From the NCBI RefSeq assembly GCF_000383855.1, contig NZ_KB912877.1, positions 2,716,732 through 2,780,731 of the forward strand: a stretch of DNA of 64,000 nucleotides. Reading direction: 5' to 3'. Shown here piece by piece: positions 61,006-64,000 of the stretch. This DNA is from Methylobacter marinus A45. Lineage in GTDB: Bacteria > Pseudomonadota > Gammaproteobacteria > Methylococcales > Methylomonadaceae. Below the pieces are notes generated by a model. That model did no database searches. It was not told where the DNA came from and was given only the letters and a program-made list of their open reading frames with translations. The number at the start of each line of letters is the position of its first letter. The stretch's first letter is position 1. The translations under genes were made by a program, and so were the position numbers.

Positions 61006-62904
61006 TCAGGCCGCCTGGATTTTCGCTTCGATAATGGCCTGAATCTCGGGCGCTTCCAGGGTTTCTTTCTCCAGCAGTGTTGCGGCCAGGGCTTCCAGTT
61101 TCGGACGGTGTGTCTTTAGCAGTTCCGTGACCTGATCTTCAATGCCGTGAACCAGCATGCGGATCTCATCGTCGATGATCTGCGCGGTATGCTCGCTGAA
61201 ATCGCGCTGCTGGGTCATTTCCCGGCCCAGGAAGATGTGTTCCTCGCCCCGGCGGAAGGCGACCGGGCCGAGCTTGGCGCTCATGCCCCAATGGGTCACC
61301 ATGTGCCGGGCCAGCCGAGTGGCCTGTTTGAGATCTTCCTCGGCGCCGGAACTGAATTCGCCGAACACCAGCTTTTCGGAAATCCGGCCGCCCAGCATCA
61401 CGCCGATGCGGTCGCGCAGGTAGCTTTCCGGCAGGTTGTGCCGCTCTTCTTCGGGGATCTGTTCGGTCGCCCCCAGCGCATGCCCGCGCGGAATGATGGT
61501 CACCTTGTCCAGGGGGTCGGCATTGGGCAGCAGGCTGGCTATGACCGCGTGCCCGGCCTCGTGATAGGCGATCAGCTTTTTTTCTTCCTCGCCGATGACC
61601 ATTTCGCGCTTGCCGCCGAGCACGATCTTGTCCCGGGCATTAAGCAGCGACGCCATGTCGACCTGCTCCTTGTTCTCGCGTCCGGCCATCAAGGCCGCCT
61701 CGTTCACCAGGTTTTCGAGATCGGCGCCGGAGAAGCCGGCCGTCAGCGCCGCCAGCCGTTCCAGGTCAACGTCTTTTGCCAATGGAACCGCTTTGGTATG
61801 GATTTCCATAATCTGGATGCGGGCCTTTTTATCGGGCAGGTCCAGGGTGATCTTGCGGTCGAAGCGGCCCGGCCGCAGCAGGGCGGGATCGAGCACGTCG
61901 GGCCGGTTGGTGGCCGCCAGCACGACCACCGTTTGATGAGGTTCGAAGCCATCCATTTCCCCCAGTATCTGGTTCAGGGTCTGCTCCCGCTCGTCATGGC
62001 CGCCGCCGAGCCCGGTGCCGCGCGCCCGGCCGACCGAGTCGATCTCGTCGATAAAAATGATGGAAGGCGCTTCCTTTTTCGCGCTTTCGAACATATCGCG
62101 CACGCGCGAGGCGCCGACGCCGACAAACATTTCGATAAACTCGGAACCGCTGATGCTGAAGAAGGTCGCTTCGGCCTCGCCGGCCACGGCCTTGGCCAAC
62201 AGAGTTTTGCCTGTGCCCGGCGGGCCCATGAGCAGGATGCCTCTGGGGATATTGGCGCCCAGTTTCCGGTAGTGCCCGGGGTTCTTAAGGTAGCTGGTGA
62301 TTTCCCGCAAGTCGCGCTTGGCGTTTTCCAGGCCGGCGACATTGTCAAACGTGACCATGGACTCCCCTTGCTGAAAGCGCTTGGCCTTGGACTTGCCGAA
62401 GCTGAAAACGCCGCCCTCCGCCCCGGTCATGCGTTCCTGCATTTTTCGGCTGGAGTACCAGAACAGGCCGATGATCAACAGCCAGGGAAGAAAGCCGATC
62501 AGGACGCGGGCCAGCCAGTCGGTCTGCTCCGATTCGGCAATCACTTCCACATCGTGCTGTTCAAGCAGGGCAATGAGCTCGGGATCGTCCACCGGCGGCA
62601 GCGTGGTCACGAAGCGGTTCGGCGCCTGCCGGCCATCTGGCTCGGCTTCGGCCCTGTCTTGCCGCAAGTTGCCGGAAACCTGATCGCCCTGCAACGTGAC
62701 TTGCTCGACCTCATTGGCGCGGACTTTGTCTTTAAACGCGGTATAAGAGAGCGTTTGCGGTTGTTGGCTTTGGCCGAGGTTATACCAGTGCCACGAAAAC
62801 GCCAGCACGATCAGGAGCCACAGGACATAGCGCCACCAGGGAAGTTGTGGCTGCTGAGGGGGCTGTGGCCGAGAGATCTTGTTGGCAGGCTGTTTATTAA
62901 CCAT
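61006..62904 (-). CDS. ftsH: ATP-dependent zinc metalloprotease FtsH
   Basis: The product is 632 residues. An N-terminal helix ('[22 protein letters not shown]') and another near 130-150 flank a small periplasmic domain. The AAA+ part has Walker A '[18 protein letters not shown]' and Walker B '[15 protein letters not shown]', with the second region of homology '[22 protein letters not shown]', and the protease zinc site is '[13 protein letters not shown]'. It degrades membrane and some soluble proteins. It is not next to rrmJ/folP as the housekeeping copy often is, so it may be a second copy. Confidence 0.93.
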   Translation of the reverse strand: MVNKQPANKISRPQPPQQPQLPWWRYVLWLLIVLAFSWHWYNLGQSQQPQTLSYTAFKDKVRANEVEQVTLQGDQVSGNLRQDRAEAEPDGRQAPNRFVTTLPPVDDPELIALLEQHDVEVIAESEQTDWLARVLIGFLPWLLIIGLFWYSSRKMQERMTGAEGGVFSFGKSKAKRFQQGESMVTFDNVAGLENAKRDLREITSYLKNPGHYRKLGANIPRGILLMGPPGTGKTLLAKAVAGEAEATFFSISGSEFIEMFVGVGASRVRDMFESAKKEAPSIIFIDEIDSVGRARGTGLGGGHDEREQTLNQILGEMDGFEPHQTVVVLAATNRPDVLDPALLRPGRFDRKITLDLPDKKARIQIMEIHTKAVPLAKDVDLERLAALTAGFSGADLENLVNEAALMAGRENKEQVDMASLLNARDKIVLGGKREMVIGEEEKKLIAYHEAGHAVIASLLPNADPLDKVTIIPRGHALGATEQIPEEERHNLPESYLRDRIGVMLGGRISEKLVFGEFSSGAEEDLKQATRLARHMVTHWGMSAKLGPVAFRRGEEHIFLGREMTQQRDFSEHTAQIIDDEIRMLVHGIEDQVTELLKTHRPKLEALAATLLEKETLEAPEIQAIIEAKIQAA

Positions 62905-63026
62905 AGTGTCAGATCCGTTATGATTGCGCGTGAGCTGGCGTGCCTTTCATTCGATATTACGTTTTTGGACGCGCTCCGGCGCATTTAATTCCGGACCTTG
63001 ATTTTTGCGTAAAGATTACCGTCTCA

Positions 63027-63731
63027 TCAAGGTTCCGATGCCTTTTTGCGTTTTTTCGGCGCCCAGGTTTTGCCGCTGGCCCACCAGGGACTGGAAGGAT
63101 GGCACAGGCGGAAATAGTTCGAGTCTTTTATCGTGTCGGATATGGCTTCATCGACCGGGTCTCTGATCGACGCGGTGCAGCTATTGATCACGACGGCTTT
63201 GCAATCTTTCGTGTAATCGCGAAGCCGTTTGACGAAATAACGTTTGCCGATGAGTGGATTGTCCCAGCATTTCATAAAGACTTCGGTGCGGTATTTTTGC
63301 GGCGACTTGCCCAGCGAGCATTGATGCTGGACGGCATTCATCAGGATCAGGTCGAATGGCTGTCGGTCGGGAATGTGTCGAACGTCCAGGCCCTTGGTCG
63401 CATAGGCTAGGAAAGAGTGGATATTTTCGCCGGTTTTGCCGTTGGCGGGTCCAATCGGGGCTTTGGTCAGCTTGTTGAATTCATCCTTATGCGGGCTTTC
63501 CAGAATAATGATCAGCCGTGGGCCGGACGATTGGTTCAGATGTTCGGGTAAGTCCAGTCTTTGCGTGAAAAGGCCGGCACCGGGCTGTCCTTCGTATTTA
63601 AACCCTTGTTCCGAGCCTTGATAAACCGCCGTGCCGACATATTGATCGGGGCACGGCAGGGTGGCGACAGTACTGTCATCATAGATAATTGTCCGGATTA
63701 TCTGCTTGAATTCCGCTTCGTGGTCGCTCAT
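63027..63731 (-). CDS. Protein of unknown function, weakly uracil-DNA-glycosylase-like
   Basis: The product is 234 residues with no signal peptide or membrane helix. 'RLIIILESPHKDEF' followed by 'IGPANGKTGENIHSFL', then 'DLILMNAVQHQCS', 'CKAVVINSC' and 'YFRLCHPSSPWWASGK' recall the uracil-DNA glycosylase superfamily, in which an early N/D-containing loop and a late 'HPS' loop form the active site. The similarity is only pattern-level and the activity is not established. AAGGAGG precedes the ATG at ideal spacing. The basic tail 'PKKRKKASEP' may bind nucleic acid. Confidence 0.6.
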   Translation of the reverse strand: MSDHEAEFKQIIRTIIYDDSTVATLPCPDQYVGTAVYQGSEQGFKYEGQPGAGLFTQRLDLPEHLNQSSGPRLIIILESPHKDEFNKLTKAPIGPANGKTGENIHSFLAYATKGLDVRHIPDRQPFDLILMNAVQHQCSLGKSPQKYRTEVFMKCWDNPLIGKRYFVKRLRDYTKDCKAVVINSCTASIRDPVDEAISDTIKDSNYFRLCHPSSPWWASGKTWAPKKRKKASEP

Positions 63732-64000
63732 GTGGCCTCCTTAAAGGGGTAATGGGGGCTTTGCACCGTCAGCAAAGTCGACTTGTTTTTTAATGCCAGA
63801 TTAGACAATAAAAAACGATAAGAAACTGACGTTACGCAGTTAGTTCTGCGGGACAGGTACTGATGCCTGACAGAGAATCAAGCAAGGCTGCCGAGCCATT
63901 GCGGCCCGGGCTTGATGAAGGTAAGGATTCGGCTAAAAATAACATCCCGTTTTTTATGATCCTCTGTGGGAGCGATGCCTTCATCGCGATTAAAGACTGC
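63732..64000. other. Right-end intergenic region with dispersed repeats
   Basis: No gene is seen. It holds GTTACGCAGTTAG (63831-63843), shared with the nested element near 23.7 kb, and then the inverted copy of the 56.75 kb repeat at 63922-63971, running into GTGGGAGCGATGCCTTCATC, again like the 23.7 kb element. Confidence 0.5.
63922..63971. repeat. Dispersed repeat, copy inverted relative to 56747
   Basis: The sequence from AAGGATTCGGCTAAAAATAA to CTCTGTGGG is the reverse complement of 56744-56793 with few changes. No gene is carried. It could support recombination across the 7 kb between the copies. Confidence 0.7.

Noticed and set aside
61147-62988. 613-codon open frame opposite ftsH
   Set aside because: Antisense to an FtsH gene with all catalytic motifs; its translation has no recognisable domain.
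1-64000. CRISPR arrays, rRNA and tRNA genes
   Set aside because: No regularly spaced direct repeats, no rRNA segments and no cloverleaf with TTCRA loop were noticed on either strand; a tRNAscan-SE run would be needed to be sure.

Overview
The window looks like chromosome from a gammaproteobacterial (type I) methanotroph of the Methylococcales. The main reasons are an operon of copper membrane monooxygenase subunits in the order A-B-C, which is the pxmABC (pXMO) arrangement rather than pmoCAB, an ectABC ectoine operon, and a large Wzx/Wzy-type exopolysaccharide locus. Core genes are moderately GC-rich. The 28-35 kb segment is visibly more AT-rich and has the marks of acquired DNA. No rRNA, tRNA or CRISPR array was seen.

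Layout. 1-1,046: two secreted proteins on the minus strand, one cut by the window edge. 1,471-21,744: an exopolysaccharide locus on the plus strand. It holds an initiating glucosyl-phosphate transferase, two nucleotidyltransferase-kinase fusion proteins, two stand-alone P-loop kinases, a pectate-lyase-like beta-helix protein, GalE, UDP-glucuronate decarboxylase, Wzx, Wzy, two GT4 glycosyltransferases, a low-molecular-weight tyrosine phosphatase, Wza and a Wzc-type tyrosine kinase. One short element recurs upstream of three of its transcription units. 22,318-23,556: two DUF4398-type lipoproteins, the second with an OmpA domain. 23,874-26,555: a Pat-like acyl-CoA synthetase/GNAT protein.

28,189-34,607 is an integron cassette array without a visible integrase (CALIN-like). 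All genes lie on the minus strand and are separated by attC-like hairpins. Cargo includes a class D beta-lactamase next to a RibD/DHFR-like reductase, a pair that closely resembles the T6SS toxin Tse2 and its immunity protein Tsi2, a nuclease-like membrane protein, several small membrane proteins and one frameshifted gene. A 184-bp repeat abuts two of the attC sites. The array is followed by a small cytochrome c, a TPR protein and a decayed IS4-type transposase.

38.8-45.8 kb carries a DUF924 protein, then a secreted royal-jelly/Yellow-type protein, a LysR regulator divergent from pxmABC, and an MFS transporter overlapping pxmC. 47.6-51.7 kb is a minus-strand operon. It encodes a Wzz/GumC-like co-polymerase fused to a degenerate tyrosine-recombinase-like domain, two arsenosugar-type (TIGR04283/TIGR04282-like) transferases and a fatty acid hydroxylase/sterol desaturase family protein. 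After it come a SWIM/SNF2 helicase, a class A beta-lactamase-fold hydrolase, ectABC with a sodium/solute symporter, an FtsH-type protease and an unknown protein with a faint uracil-DNA-glycosylase look. Palindromic repeat families recur in several intergenic gaps.

The most unusual items are the Tse2/Tsi2-like pair carried as an integron cassette, the co-polymerase/recombinase-like fusion, and the paired nucleotidyltransferase-kinase proteins inside the polysaccharide locus. All calls come from reading the sequence and from family knowledge; no database search was run.
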